DNA of 64,000 bases, from contig JAAONU010000010.1 in assembly GCA_012932295.1 (NCBI GenBank), forward strand, positions 25,914,977-25,978,976. Direction: 5' to 3'. Positions within the stretch are counted from its first letter, which is position 1; each line of letters opens with the position of its first letter. The stretch is from Cyclina sinensis. Lineage: Eukaryota; Mollusca; Bivalvia; Venerida; Veneridae. Shown piece by piece: positions 24,308-36,372 of the stretch. The position numbers and the translations under genes are program-made. Under the pieces are notes generated by a model that saw only the letters and a list, made by a program, of their open reading frames with translations, made no database searches and was not told where the DNA came from.

Positions 24308-25630
24308 AGTTTAAACTTGTGACTGAGGAATTCTCAGACATGTAACTGAGGAATTCTCAGCTGTTACTGAAGAATTCTCAGTTTCAACTTGTTACTGAGG
24401 AATTCTCAGGGTCAACTTGTTACTGAGGAATTCTCAGGGTCAGGTTGTTACTGAGGAATCCTCAGGGTCAACTTGTAACTGAGGAATTCTCAGCTGTTAC
24501 TGAAGAATTCTCAGTTTCAACTTGTTACTGAGGAATTCTCAGGATCAACTTGTTACTGAGGAATTCTCAGGGTCAGGTTGTTACTGAGGAATTCTCAGGG
24601 TCAACTTGTTACTGAGGAATTCTCAGGGTCAGCTTGTTACTGAAGAATTCTCAGTTTCAACTTGTTACTGAGGAATTCTCAGGGTCAACTTGTTACTGAG
24701 GAATTCTCAGGGTCAGGTTGTTACTGAGGAATCCTCAGGGTCAACTTGTAACTGAGGAATTCTCAGGGTCAACTTGTTACTGAGGAATTCTCAGGGTCAG
24801 CTTGTTACTGAAGAATTCTCAGGGTCATCTTGTTACTGAGGAATTCTCAGGATCAACTTGTTACTGAGGAATTCTCAGGATCAACTTGTTACTGAGGAAT
24901 TCTTAGGGTCAACATGTTACTGAAGGATTCTCAGGGTCAACTTGTTACTGAGGAATTCTCAGGGTCAACTTGTTACTGAGGAATTCTCAGGATCAACTTG
25001 TTACTGAGGAATTCTCAGGATCATTTTGTTACTGAGGAATTCTCAGGATCAGCTTGTTACTGAGGAATTCTCAGGATCAGCTTGTTACTGGGGAATTCTC
25101 AGGGTCAAATTGTTACTGAGGAATTCTCAGGATCAACTTGTTACTGAGGAATTCTCAGGATCAACTTGTTACTGAGGAATTCTCAGGATCAACTTGTTAC
25201 TAAGGAATTCTCAGGATCAACTTGTTACTGAGGAATTCTAAGGATCATTTTGTTACTGAGGAATTCTCAGGATCAACTTGTTACTGAGGAATTCTTAGGG
25301 TGAACATGTTACTGAAGAATTCTCAGGATCAGCTTGTTACTGAGGAATTCTCAGGATCAGCTTGTTACTGGGGGAATTCTCAGGGTCAAATTGTTACTGA
25401 GGAATTCTCAGGGTCAAATTGTTACTGAGGAATTCTCAGGATCAATTTGTTACTGAGGAATTCTCAGGATCAACTTGTTACTAAGGAATTCTCAGGATCA
25501 ACTTGTTACTGAGGAATTCTCAGGATCATTTTGTTACTGAGGAATTCTCAGGATCAACTTGTTACTGAGGAATTCTTAGGTTGAACATGTTACTGAAGAA
25601 TTCTCAGGGTCAACTTGTTACTGAGGAAAT
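24308..25630. repeat. 28-bp minisatellite, about 47 copies, EcoRI in nearly every unit
   Basis: Unit ttactgaggaattctcagga plus tcaacttg. The core ctgaggaattctcag is a near-palindrome around GAATTC. Variants (gggtcaa, gatcatt, ggtcagg) appear in ordered blocks, which suggests higher-order duplication. Confidence 0.97.
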
Positions 25631-26433
25631 CAAGTTGCTATAAGTGTTGTTCATATTCAAACAAGTTTTTTACATGTATATGAGTATAGCTTTCATTGGA
25701 TATAAGGAGAAACAAAATGAGATGGGTCAGAGCAGTTTGATACATGTATCTTGGAGTTTCACTGTAAATGGTGGTCTGCACATGTATCCTGGAGTTTCAC
25801 TGTAAATGGTGGTCAAGGTGTTGGTCAGATGTTCTTAGTACAGCAGGTAAACTGAATCCATCAATATCAGTCTATATATACATGTATATTTTTTGGGGTG
25901 AATGGCGATTTATTACATATGAACTTGACAGTATATTGTTGTTTTCCAGAAAATTAGCAAATAAAATACATTTCTCAAATATTATATCAAGTTGATTTTA
26001 GGGTATGCCCCTTTGAAAGGTAAACACGAGCCATTCAAATCTTGTTATGTCTTAACATTACAGTTACCTGATCATGTGTAGTCACTGTCTTACATTATAC
26101 ATGTATGTCGTATGATACATACATACCCGTACGTATTGGATCGTACAGATTGAATCATGCCTTCAACTTCATATAACAGTTTGGTGACATATGGTTTGAA
26201 ATGACTAACTTGTTGACACCTTATTGATTCATGTAAATAATATGTTCATGTATATTTTTAATAGTTTGCATTGTACATTGTATATAGCCATAAACAGTTT
26301 TGCAAAAAGTACTTGAGTGTTACTAACATCAAGTGTAAAGATACTTTTTTAACTGGTATACATGTATTACAGTATTATGTACAAGTACTTTATATGCATG
26401 TAGTTCACTTCATCTTAATTGCTTTTCAAAAAG
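25631..26433. other. Non-coding interval
   Basis: AT-rich. A short duplication (ggagtttcactgtaaatggt, twice at 25752-25814). No gene. Confidence 0.4.
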
Positions 26434-28160
26434 GAAACAAAAACCAGTACAGTTTTACTGCGAAGTAAATAGAAGCATACCAGGGCTCTACAAATTCTAT
26501 AGTCCGACGTCCGGGACAGCTCTAAACTTGCTCTCGGACACCTGTCTTTGTACAAAAGTTTTGTCCAGGACAACTCAAATTTTGACAGTCATAAATCTCG
26601 GATAACTGCTCAAATAAACAACGGACTTGAATTAACAACATGATGCAATCGATTTCTAACTGATTGGCATTCGATTAGCTCCGCCCGAATAGAGAAGTGA
26701 CAGCAGTGAGCTGAAAAGGTCAACCAATCACGACTCTAGTTACAATTTACTATGGATATTGATTATATTTTGTAAATCTGTATTGGTATCGTCAGTGTTG
26801 ACTTTAAAATAATTCAAGCAAGTAAATATCTTAACAGATTCATTGAATGCATAATCCCATCGGCAAAAGGTTAAACATCAAAGCTTTGCCAATGTTATTC
26901 TAAGCCTTCACAAAAAGAGCAAAATTTCTTTATGGCATTTTCGTTTTAATTATCGGATTTATCTGTAAGAAAAAGTAAAGCAGATTTAAGACAAGCTCAA
27001 CAAAATGAATGCAACCAATTCTAGCAAATATTTATTTCATTAAACATGAAGCAGCGAGTGAAAATCTCGGATAAATTCCGTATGTCATGTATTTCCGCGA
27101 CCCCGTCGTATTTTATTATTTATAGAAAACAGTGTCTTTGAGACTTTTTACAAGGCAAACTTACAACATTCAATTGACTGATTAAGATTAGTGGTCATGC
27201 TTTTATTAAAAGTACCAGTTTTTTTTCTTTTTTCAATAAAAAATGTTCCTTTTCTCTATTTACTTTTGAAAGCAACAATTAGAAAAAAATCTTAAAAATT
27301 TTGTAACTTGTACACATAAAAATCTGGGGAAACTGGAAAACACATCCCCTAGGTAACCAGACATTCCACTAAAAAGTCACTGAATTTTGATGCCAGAAGT
27401 ACGTTAGTTTTAAACAATAATTTAAATTGAATAACAACCAGTCCACATATTTGCTGTCTGTCATAGTCTTTTAAAGTGAACTCAATTTATGTTGAGAAGT
27501 TTGGGGTATCTTTTAAAGATCTGTGAAAGAATCTTTCATTTTAAAAGTGTTTCTAATTCTTTTTTAAATTGACTTTGTAAAATAAAAAGCCCAATTAACT
27601 AATAATGCTTATCGAAAATGTTAAACTGGTCACTCGGACATCTGACTTTGTTTTTGGGACAACTCTATTTTGTCATAGTCAGTTGTCCTGGACAACTCAA
27701 TTTCAAAGAAATTTGTAGAGCCCTGCATACATACATTGGGATATACATTGTTTTAACACAAGTCCAGTCCAGATACATTGTTTTTACCATAAGTCCAGTC
27801 CAGAAACATTGTTGTTACAATATGCCCAGTCCAGATACATTGTTGTTACAATATGCCCAATCCAGATACATTGTTGTTACAATAAGTCCAGTCCTGATAC
27901 ATTGTTGTTAGTAAAGGAAACAAAAGCCAGTACAGTTTTACTGCACAGTAAATAGAAGCATACATACATTGGGATATACATTGTTTTAACACAAGTCCAG
28001 TCCAGATACATTGTTTTTACCATAAGTCCAGTCCAGATACATTGTTGTTGTTACAATATGCCCAGTCCAGATACATTGTTACAATATGCCCAATCCAGAT
28101 ACATTGTTGTTACAATAAGTCCAGTCCTGATACATTGTTGTTAGTATAAGTCCAGTCCAG
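26434..28160. repeat. Tandem duplication of ~240 bp containing a ~31-bp minisatellite; one copy split by a 1245-bp element
   Basis: Copy 1 is 26434-26480 plus 27726-27912. Copy 2 is 27913-28150. Each begins ggaaacaaa..ccagtacagt and continues into units of cagatacattgttgttacaa. The copies differ at few positions. Confidence 0.9.
26481..27725. mobile_element. 1245-bp non-autonomous DNA transposon with inverted ends
   Basis: The left end cagggctctacaaatt (26481-26496) is the exact inverse complement of the right end aatttgtagagccctg (27710-27725). Further inside, gtccaggacaactcaa on the left also has an inverted partner ttgtcctggacaactcaa on the right, so the inverted region extends to about 100 bp in diverged form. 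It is flanked by catac at 26476-26480 and 27726-27730. The unoccupied site survives at 27953-27970. No transposase frame is seen. The CAGGG start is reminiscent of hAT ends, but a 5-bp target duplication is not typical of hAT. Confidence 0.88.
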
Positions 28161-28854
28161 ATGACAGTGAAATGTTTCTATTTGCTGAATAATTATATAG
28201 CACTTTGAAACTTTTGTTTTTCACCTCTTTGTCAGGTCTATTGTTCTTGTATATTACTTGGCAAGTATTGTATGCTGTATAGTAGTATAATATTACATGT
28301 TCTTCACTGGATCTGGTTTGATAATATAGAATATAAAAATTGTCTCCTAAACCCCTATCCCCCATTGTGATCGACTTTTTCTACTGTATCAGACATTTGT
28401 ACCTGCACTTGTAATTTTATTGCATCATTTTGTCACAGAATTGCAGCTTCTGTTGATATTGTTATGCCTCAGAATTTTTGTTTGGCTTTATAATATTTAC
28501 ATATAGATAATTCTTACATAAGATTTGTGCAACACTTGTATAGAATCAAAGCCATATTAGGAAACTCAGGTTGTAAATCAATGCTAAGTAAGGTACAACC
28601 AGACTTAGTGGGTAAGTATTGATTTCCAATTTAAACCAAGCAATTACTGTCAGGTTTAAAACAGATGTTCTGAAAGATCTAGTTTCACTTGCAAAGGTAA
28701 AAGTAGCTTTCTGTCAGCTTGTCCATTATGACTATTCCAGCTGCGTACTCCTCTGCATATATACTACTGAAAATTTGCTAAGGATCTCATTTTACAACAA
28801 GTGTTATTTTCGTTCAGTGTTGATAATTGGCCAATTAATTTCACATATGGAGAT
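28161..28854. other. Non-coding interval
   Basis: No exon, RNA gene or array recognised. Confidence 0.4.
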
Positions 28855-29165
28855 TTAAGCAAATCATTATCATGAAAACAATAATCAGAATTATAGTTTA
28901 TTGAGGTGTGACAGTGGTTAAAAGAAAGTAATGGCCGAAAATCAACATTTAGGAGGCAAAACCTCATGGGTACGTTTTACGTTTATGATACTCCATATGA
29001 CACCAGTTGTCATTTATAAACATCTGATATGGCCGCCACATGTTACTGCTCCATGCTCTCACGTCAAAAATCTTGGTTTACAATTTTATCATTCTTTCAA
29101 CCACTGTCACGCTTCAACAATCATTACAGTGACCATTTTTCTTAATGATAATTTGCTGAAACAGT
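28855..29165. mobile_element. ~310-bp foldback MITE-like element
   Basis: The left arm (aagcaaatcattatcat through gtgtgacagtggttaaaag) is roughly complementary to the right arm (ctttcaaccactgtcac through ttaatgataatttgct) over about 70 bp. Short frames on both strands here are by-products. Confidence 0.7.
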
Positions 29166-29249
29166 GAATTTAAAATAGGTAAAAAAAAAATTTGCCATAA
29201 CCGAACACAACACAAAAATAATACTTGTTATAAAAAGTGATCCTTAACA

Positions 29250-29455
29250 AATTTTGAGTAGTATGTCTCTCTGTTGTACAGACCCATGTTAAATAACCTT
29301 AAACAATTTTGAGTAGTATACCAGTATTGTACAGACCCAATGTTAAATAACCTTAAACAATTTTGAGTAGTATACCTCTATTGTACAGACCAATGTTAAA
29401 TAACCTTAAACAATTTTGAGTAGTATACCTCTATTGTACAGACCAATGTTAAATA
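29250..29455. repeat. ~53-bp tandem repeat, about 4 copies
   Basis: ttttgagtagtatacctcta followed by ttgtacagacc and gttaaataaccttaaacaa; gagtag recurs at 29257, 29311, 29365 and 29418. Confidence 0.9.
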
Positions 29456-30938
29456 ACATTTTGATAAACAGAAATTTGCTTTTACTGTCTAGCCCCTTTC
29501 AAAATGCAATAATTAGGTTTAAAATTACAACTTAAAAAAGAAGCTTTTTTCTATGATTGCACAATTATTATAATAATTCAAGGTCGAATGTTCTTTGTCT
29601 GTGCATCAAGGTTATTGGCATATGGCCAATAAGAAAAAAGATTCTCTTAGGAGAATATTGTTTTAATGTTGCTAATGGTCTCCGTTGAAATGTAAGTTCC
29701 ATGTTAAGTTAAATATTAGAAACTTGTATCAAAAAAGAATGATCTTCATTTAAAGGTAAGTTTACTATGCCAGCAAAGTGTTTTGTCTGCATATGATATA
29801 AACACTCTCCTTTATGACGAAAAAAATTTAGTATTTTTTTGCCCCTGGAGAGAGCACATTGTTTTTGGCATGGTGTTCATTCGAACATAGCACTTAATTA
29901 ATTCAGCTGTCTGTTTTAATAGAAATTTAGTTTGAAAATAAAGTAGTTTAGATATAAATTGTAAAAAGACTCTGAAAATGATTATTTCCTTGGTGGTCAG
30001 TCGATAGCACTCTTTCAGATAATTTTAACAGTTTCTAAAATTTTCCTACTCTTTTCCACGCGTGAAATGTGTAGTGTTACGTTTACCTCACCCAGCACTA
30101 ATGACTTGAGATTGAAAATAATGTTATTACTAACCAGGAGATTTCAGATCGGTTTAAGTTTTGTTTAATAAGTATCTGTGACTGCTTTAGAATTTAGAAC
30201 ATTTTAACATTTTATTTATGTTTCTTTAAATTATACAGTTATATTGTTTGCTGTGCAATAACATAATTCCTTTATATTTTATTATGTTTTATACAGTTGT
30301 AAAGTAAGGCATGGGCAGTTTGCTGTGTGATTTTTTAAAAAATTTTCTTGTACTTTAGGAAATGAATGATTTTTTAAAGAGAGTTGTTTTATACTGATTT
30401 ATAGCTAGATTTTAGATGAAAAATATTGTAAGCAGTTTTAATAGTTTACAGCAGTTTTGGGGGTGAGACTTATACAGTAATGCAACTTATATTCACACAG
30501 TTACAGTGTTTGTTAGTTGAGTGGTAAAAATAATAACTTCATTTGTTGTTATGCTATCCAGTCCCAGAACTTAATAAAAACTTTATAAAAAAATCTATAA
30601 TAAGGAAGCAATTTATAATCAGAGTTGGTTAAGATTATGAACGTTTACCTGAGATGGTATAAGTTGCATATGAAGACTGTTCCAAAGATTTAAGGTTGTA
30701 TACTGTATTGCAAACATTGTTTTTATGGCCAGTCTTTTGATATGACAAAAAAATATATAAATCATGCCTGTGCAGTAGGGACTTTTTCAGGGAGATCTGT
30801 CATATGGTAGAGAGTTTCTTTTAGAGTTAATACAGACAGAAATGATGGTTTGTCTGTGGACATTTTTAAAGTAATACTTTTGATAACTATCTGTTTATTG
30901 TTGGTACCGGTTGCTGATATGACCGATGCCCCCTGCAG
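29456..30938. other. Non-coding interval
   Basis: AT-rich; no coding exon seen. It includes a decayed repeat block near 29840. Confidence 0.4.
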
Positions 30939-31175
30939 AAATTAGTTATTTTATGTTGTGGGGGATCGCGCAAGATACAGAAAGCATCCCATTCCAGAGA
31001 CACCCCTGGTTCTTTTGCTCAGAGTAAGTGCTGATACATGGACCTCAGTTCAAAGTCTCATCCAAAAGACTATTAATAAAGACAGTGGAGGTGTGGGGGA
31101 TCGATCTCGGGACCCCTGGGTTACCAGTCCAGCACGTTATCACTGGACCTTTGATCTGCTCCCTTTTGATAAAGC
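30939..31175 (-). repeat. tRNA-derived SINE (minus)
   Basis: The minus strand reads ctggtaacccaggggtcccg and then agatcgatccccc, a box B-like sequence, followed by a body shared with 42480-42715 (ttattttatgttgtgggg, acacccctggttctt on the plus strand). Confidence 0.7.
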
Positions 31176-31337
31176 CTAGTTGAGCATTACATGGTTGAGA
31201 TGTGATCAAATGAATTTGGATTATTAGATAAAACAAGTATGAAAAACATTTGTAATTTTTTGCAAATGAATGATGTGATGCCATAAAAATTGCTAAATTT
31301 TACCCACTAGTGGATACAGAGGGTTGCACACCCGGCG

Positions 31338-31525
31338 CACTTTCCCCTAAAATTCCCGGACCATAGGTGTTTTTGTAGGTCTATTTTGAATATGTTTTTA
31401 AATAATGTATACATTATTGTTCAACATTGAATATAACCACAACCGTTGAAATTAGGTAGAAAACGGACACAAATTGGGCCGAACATTTTGGGCCCCCCAC
31501 CAACCTGAAATCCTGGATCTGCCCC
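31338..31525. repeat. Dispersed element, copy 2
   Basis: This is the second copy of the element at 1411-1650, slightly shorter. It lacks the segment around 1512-1550 of copy 1. It is followed by tctgcccctg, which also flanks the first copy in altered form (ctgtccctg). Confidence 0.75.
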
Positions 31526-33099
31526 TGTTACCAGGCTTGTCACTTGTCACTTTAGAATTTAGTTTTTGACTGTAAAATATTAATTAAATTACTATGAGAA
31601 CTGAAAGGGAATATTGTTTATTGTTGTACAATTTTTGATTCTTTGAAATTATTATAGACCACAGATTTCTTGCAACACAGCATTAATATTCAAGACAACC
31701 CACCATTTTATTGTTAGCTATAATTTTATATTCATCATTTTGAAAGTTGTAGCTTGTATCATAAATTCTACACCCAGATTTTTATCACTTTTATTATAGA
31801 TTTGTTATTTAGGACCACTACTTTCAAAACCTGCCTTAGGTGATTTTTCTAAAAAAAAAAAAGGAGAAGAAATCACAATTTCAAATTTTAATTTTTCCTG
31901 TCATGTACGTAACACCAGAAAAACCTAGTGTTGCTCTTGCTGGATTATTATGAATCTGGAAAAAATAACAAGACTTTAGAATGTGAGTGTTTTAACAGAA
32001 TATAAATTTATGTAATAAATGCCAGAAGTGATGTTATTATTTTGCACATTTTGTTTTTATTTAACACAAGCATGTTTTTTCTTTTGACCTTCCAGTGGAC
32101 ATGGTGAACACTTTTACAAAACAGTCTTGTAAACCAAATGATAAAAAAGGTGTGGCCTAGGCATGTCATCCGCTGGGCTTATTTGATATATTATCACGCC
32201 CTTCAAGAGTCACAGAAGCAATGTTGTGCCAGAGTGTAGACATATTTTTACATCTTATTTTATCATGTTTATAGGTATTGTTTTGTTTGTAGAGGACTAT
32301 AAAATACTCAGTGAATTTTCTGGATACATTACGGTATGTACAATGCATAAAAATACAGGAGAAATCAGAGTCATTGCTTCTGTAAACTTAAAGTCTAAAA
32401 AACTGGAACCAAAAAGTTGCATTTTTGTTTTTAAATATTTACATTTCTATAATGTTACAGGTTTAAAGGTTTGACCCTTCCGTTTCATTTATAAGACATT
32501 GGCCAAACTTACCAGTAGTCTTAAGGTGTTAGGAAATGCAGAATACATGATTTAATGTGTGAGATTTTTTGAAGATACGGTTTTGAGCTTAAAATTTTGT
32601 ATAACCTGTACATTTATAGAAATATTTTCATTGTATTTTATTGTGTGTATTGTTTACACAGGTGTTAGAATGATTATCTATGTTTCATACACATTTAATT
32701 CATTATATATGGTAATTTTTTCTGTGTCTGATTACTTCATTAAATTTCTAGTCACATGGAAGTATTGTTTTATTGTTTTTTTCTTTTCCACTAAACAAGA
32801 CATTTAATCGAAAGAACTTGTCAATAAAAGGCATTTTGTATATATAACAAATCATTTTATGTATGCATTGTCTGGCTTAAGTCGATCCATGTCTTTCATG
32901 TGTTTTAGGGGATTTCCTGTGAAGACAATATTAATGCTATCCAAGTTCTTTTACAAGGCAGTTGTGTTTATAGACTTCTTAAATTTTCATAAATACAGTA
33001 AACACAAAAAGACCTCTGTGATTATTTCAGAAATTTGCAGAAGGTTGGAACCTTTAAGATTCGAAATCTGTAATTTTGAACAACTAAGTTGGATTCCTA
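31526..33099. other. Non-coding interval
   Basis: Short frames on both strands without recognisable features. An AATAAA-like caataaaagg at 32822 has no gene assigned to it. Confidence 0.4.
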
Positions 33100-33418
33100 G
33101 CCAAAGACTGGCTGCAAAGACCCCAGATTCCTTCCTGACCTTGGTGTACCAAGCAAAAGACTGGCTGCAAAGACCCCAGATTCCTTCCTGACCTTGTGTA
33201 CCAAGCAATAGACTGGCTGCAAAGACCCCAGATTCCTTCCTGACCTTGGTGTACCAAGCAATAGACTGGCTGCAAAGACCCCAGATTCCTTCCTGACCTT
33301 GGTGTGCCAAGCAAAAGACTGGCTGCAAAGACCCTAGATTCCTTCCTGACCTTGGTGTACCAAGCAATAGACTGGCTGCAAAGACCCCAGATTCCTTCCT
33401 GACCTTGGTGTACCTGTG
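33100..33418. repeat. 53-bp tandem repeat, 6 copies
   Basis: actggctgcaaagaccccag followed by attccttcctgaccttggtg; starts at 33107, 33160, 33212 and onward. One unit has lost a base, so different frames run through the array. Confidence 0.95.
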
Positions 33419-33607
33419 ATGTCCTAATTATTAATGGCCAAGTATTGTCAGACTTATAATTTCCATATCCTCTGTCAGAAACTGTTTACAAAAAAAGCCT
33501 TAAATCAGGACCTGGCCTGACAGATAGTAAGCCAAATTGAGTAGACTGCTCTTTTTCAGAAAATTGCATGCTGTTCTTTCAAAAGTAATTGACTGAATTG
33601 GGACTAA

Positions 33608-34462
33608 CATCTTAAGAAATGTTTAAACATGGTCTAGCATCTAAAGCAATGTAAAAACATGTTCTTACATCTTAAGCAATGTTTAGACAAGAACTGGAAT
33701 CTTAAGCAATGTTTAAACATGAACTGGATTCTTAGTTATAACATAAATTGGAATCTTAAGCAATATTAAAACATAGACTGGCATCTTAAGCAATGTTTAA
33801 ACATGGTCTTGCATCTTAAGCAATGTTTAAACATGGTCTTGCATCTTAAGCAATGTTTAAACATGGTCTTGCATCTTAAGCAGTGTTTAAACATGGTCTT
33901 GCATCTTAAGCAATGTTTAGACATGGACTGGAATCTTACGCAATGTTTAAACATGAACTGGAAATTTAACAATGTTAAAATATGGACTGGCATATTAAGC
34001 AATGTTTAAACATGGTCTGGCATCTTAAGCAATGTTTCAACATGGTCTGGCATCTTAAGAAATGTTTAAACATGGTCTGGCTTATTAAGCCATGTTTCAA
34101 CATGGTCTGGCATCTTAAGCAATGTTTAAACATGGTCTGGCATCTTAAGCAATGTTTAGACATGAACTGGAATCTTATGCAATGTTTAAACATGGTCTGA
34201 CATCTTAAGCAATGTTTCAAGATGGTCTGGCATCTTAAGCAATGTTTAGATATGGACTGGAATCTTATGCAATGTTTAAAAATGAACTGGTCTGGCATCT
34301 TAAGTAATGTTAAAACATGGACTGGCTTCTTGAGCAATGTTTTAACAATCATGATCTGGCATCTTAAAAAATGTTTATACATGGTCAGATATCTTAATGT
34401 TTAAACATGGTCTGGGATCTGAAGCAATGTTTTAACATGGTCTGGCATTTTAAGCAATGTGA
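33608..34462. repeat. 30-bp minisatellite, about 28 copies
   Basis: Unit catcttaagcaatgtttaaa plus catggtctgg. The 30-bp period gives many spurious frames on both strands. Edge units are more diverged than central ones. Confidence 0.96.
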
Positions 34463-35334
34463 AATACCCCGGTTTTTTGTACACAACTATTATTTCAGCA
34501 TTTTTATCAATAACATTTACCATAAGCATGGACCATCTGTTCTCATAAATGTGCTGTTCAAATCAACATGTTACAACAAATTACTTCCATTAAAAAACAA
34601 TTTTAATAAACATTATAATGGCTTAATAAAAAAAAAACTGTTTCTTGTATTATTTGAGGCAGACCGAAGTTGTAATTATTCTATTAATGTTACTTTTTTC
34701 TTAAAATGTTTACTATTAAAAGAATACCCAGTAAACATAAAACATACATGTGTTTCAGTTAAAAAAAATCTGACATATCAATACACCAGAATGTTCTAGA
34801 TACCATTGAAGATTTAGCAAACAATTATCAATTAAGGGACTGAAGCAAACCAGTTAGTTCTAGATATGACCAGATCTAGTAGTGAGCTATTAGTGTGATA
34901 ATTTGACTATATCTATATTTGCCCGGTTGAAAAATATGGACACTTGAGATTAAGATCTGGTTTCCCTTGCAGTGATATGCACTCCTTTCAGATCCGATTA
35001 GGGTAAATTATTTTGCTGTAAGTTTGAAGTTTTACCGTCAGTTAGCCCCGGTACATATTCTGTACAACATTATTTACCATGGGACAATTGACTGCTAACA
35101 ACTTGTTTTCATGAATATTAATGAGAAAAGTCAAGGAACAAATACTCTTCAATTTTGAAGCTTGGTCTGTAACGTCAAACAAGGATGTTGTTACTTTAAA
35201 TAGATGTATTTCTTAGAATCTTAAACGTCACAGTCAATAAATAGTTAATGAGAATGGATCAAGCAGGGGTTTTCGACACCGATGAAATTTACAGCTGAAG
35301 CACTTCATATCTTACCCAATATTGAGAACTGTGA
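34463..35334. other. Non-coding interval
   Basis: AT-rich; nothing recognisable. Confidence 0.4.
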
Positions 35335-35480
35335 AGGGCCAGATCATTAGTCCAGTGGTAATTTGTTCCAGGGGTCACAGGTTAAATCCCCTTCTCCTCC
35401 AGTATTATTACTAATTGTCTTCTGGATGAACCAATAAACTGAGGTCATATGTATGAATGCTACACACAGAGCATGCAAAA
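35335..35480 (+). repeat. tRNA-derived SINE fragment
   Basis: ggccagatcattagtccagt ggtaa with box B-like cacaggttaaatcccc; the body ends near actgaggtcatatg. Confidence 0.5.
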
Positions 35481-35857
35481 AAAACCAGGAGAGTATCTAG
35501 AATGGGATGTTTTCTGTATCTTGCACTATCCCCTATGGCTTAAAATAGCTAACCTTTCAGAAGGCTGTCAGTCAAATGTCCAGTCTATCATCCACGAAGA
35601 ATCAATATAAATGGGAAGATTAACTGCGAGGCAAATAAAATAATATGTCAAGAATGCCAAAATATTTCTTTCATCTAGTATTAGAGGAAGCTTCTTCTGG
35701 ACAGTATTTTTTTTATCACATCACTGGATATAAATCCATTCTACCTAATGCAGGTTGCAAGTCTGAATCCAGTTCTGCCAAGATTTGGTCACTGAAACAT
35801 TATACACATTGTTACTGGTAGATGTGTCAATGTTTTAATATAAAATCAAACTCTGAC

Positions 35858-36372
35858 AAGTGAACTGATTTCATGGCTCAGTGGATTACGTTTGCATAAG
35901 TGAACCGATTTCATGGCTCAGTGGATTACGTTTGCATAAGTGAACCGATTTCATGACTCAGTGGATTACGTTTGCATAAGTGAACCGATTTCATGGCTCA
36001 GTGGATTACGTTTGCATAAGTGAACCGATTTCATGGCTCAGTGGATTACGTTTGCATAAGTGAACCAATTTCATGGCTCAGTGGATTACGTTTGCATAAG
36101 TGAACCGATTTCATGACTCAGTGGATTACGTTTGCATAAGTGAACCGATTTCATGACTCAGTGGATTACGTTTGCATAAGTGAACCGATTTCATGACTCA
36201 GTGGATTACGTTTGCATAAGTGAACCGATTTCATGACTCAGTGGATTACGTTTGCATAAGTGAACCGATTTCATGACTCCGTGGATTACGTTTGCATAAG
36301 TGAACCGATTTCATGTCTCGGTGGATTACGTTTGCATAAGTGAACCGAATTCATGGCTCAGTGGATTACGTT
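35858..36372. repeat. 40-bp minisatellite, about 13 copies, each with a tRNA box A-like core
   Basis: Unit tgaaccgatttcatggctca plus gtggattacgtttgcataag. The core tggctcagtgg equals the box A of the SINEs at 55390 and 55700. Single-base variants (gactca, gtctcg) mark individual units. Confidence 0.96.

Noticed and set aside
22795..25630. CRISPR array
   Set aside because: Units are contiguous with no unique spacers, and the gene structure around is eukaryotic.
33766..34404. Frames rich in MFKHCLRCQT or CLNMVWHLKQ
   Set aside because: 30-bp minisatellite translated in different frames; no start or splice context.
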